In this document: positions 63,420-64,000 of the stretch, one piece after another | Layout: each line of letters starts with the position of its first letter | Position numbering within the stretch: the stretch's first letter is position 1 | Made by a program: the position numbers and the translations under genes | The notes under the pieces: generated by a model | The model's input: only the letters and a program-made list of their open reading frames with translations | Database searches by the model: none | What the model was told of the DNA's origin: nothing | Origin: Isoetes taiwanensis | Taxonomy: Eukaryota > Streptophyta > Lycopodiopsida > Isoetales > Isoetaceae | Assembly: GCA_021234155.1 (NCBI GenBank) | Contig: JAJEKV010000031.1 | Span: 15,956,885-16,020,884 of the forward strand | Direction of reading: 5' to 3' | DNA: 64,000 nucleotides

Positions 63420-64000
63420 CTATGTAATGGGGAATCATGACAAGACTTATGTGTTTTCTATAACATTGGAATGATGAATGCTTGATGTCTTAAGGTTTGA
63501 CATTTACATGTGACAATAATAAAAATGTTCAAACATTTATTGATGGATCAATTGCGAACTCATTCTTTGCAATCTATTATTCAACTTGTCTTTCAATAGT
63601 TACCACATTCACAAACAAAATGTGTTTTTTGCAGTCAAGTGATAATGATACCTCGTCTATGCAAAGTGATTTTCACGCAGAGAGTGGTTTGATGGAAGCT
63701 ATTCAAAATTACTTCCCAACAAATAATGATGTAAATCTCAGTGACGAAGAAGAGAGGCCCATCACACTTCTTGAGAGAGAGTCTAGCAGACCACTATATT
63801 CAAATGCAAAGATATCACGTCTTGCTGCATGCATTCTCATCCTCAATCTACAACACAAATCACGATAAAGATGATATACATTGGCCATCAAAAGTTTCTA
63901 CCACTAGGTCATCGGCTCCGTCGTGGTGATATATCAAATGTGCCTGTGCAAAGAACACCACGTGATTGGTTGGATACATGGAACGATCATGACCCAAAGA
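63420..64000 (+). pseudogene. Probable Tnp2-type transposase segment, running off the window
   Basis: After TTTTTTGCAG near 63634 an exon reads SSDNDTSSMQSDFHAESGLM, then DEEERPITLLERESSRPLYS and NAKISRLAACILILNLQ, followed by a stop. The block RPLY-x3-xIS-L-xxxLxILNLQ resembles the start of the Tnp2 (CACTA) transposase core. Beyond the stop another frame reads HRLRRGDISNVPVQRTPRDW then LDTWNDHDPK to the edge. Assignment rests on one short block and on the neighbouring Ptta-like gene, so it is tentative. Confidence 0.45.

Overview
The window reads as nuclear DNA of a land plant. Spliced genes have GT-AG introns. The recognisable proteins are plant families: an NPF (NRT1/PTR) transporter, an MSL mechanosensitive channel, a bHLH factor, a PDR-type ABCG transporter and a serine carboxypeptidase-like protein. 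The retrotransposons use the initiator-Met tRNA primer site usual for plant Copia elements. A large repeat-rich genome, possibly a fern or other non-seed plant, is a tentative guess. No tRNA, rRNA, CRISPR array or bacterial operon was seen.

Layout. 0-3.8 kb: remnants of a transposon-like gene on the minus strand (coiled coil, RING-like zinc cluster, acidic region, FCP1/HAD phosphatase-like region) broken by a small TIR element. 3.9-8 kb: non-coding with a GAAA microsatellite and short tandem repeats. 8-11.5 kb: a truncated Copia element. 11.7-22.7 kb: a large tandem duplication of a nested stack. Within the stack a LINE was split by other insertions, including a small LTR element with a TTGTA target duplication and a 711-bp hAT-like element; in the second copy the hAT-like element was itself hit by a head-to-tail array of another repeat. 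22.7-32 kb: the rest of the LTR element, the LINE reverse-transcriptase half, a foldback element and unclassified repeats. 31.7-32.9 kb: a PDR transporter pseudogene beside a second LINE 3' end. 36.3-38.4 kb: the only gene that looks intact, a four-exon NPF transporter. 40.2-45.9 kb: a nearly complete but mutated Copia element whose 5' end has been tandemly duplicated (45.2-47.6 kb).

47.8-64 kb is the most interesting part. A CACTA-type terminus with subterminal repeats is followed by decayed fragments of at least four unrelated host genes (MSL channel, carboxypeptidase, DsbA-like oxidoreductase, bHLH). All lie on the minus strand, keep their introns, and partly abut one another. Beyond them are minus-strand exons resembling the plant En/Spm accessory protein (Ptta/Transposase_24 type), then a divergent plus-strand gene with a SET-like domain and a probable Tnp2-type segment. 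The simplest reading is a large gene-capturing CACTA element running off the right edge, but its other terminus is not in the window.

A second theme is a conserved nested stem-loop shared by LINE 3' ends and an otherwise different repeat family at six loci. The outer stem has different but still complementary bases in each family, which points to selection on RNA structure. All conclusions come from reading by eye; no database or folding program was run.
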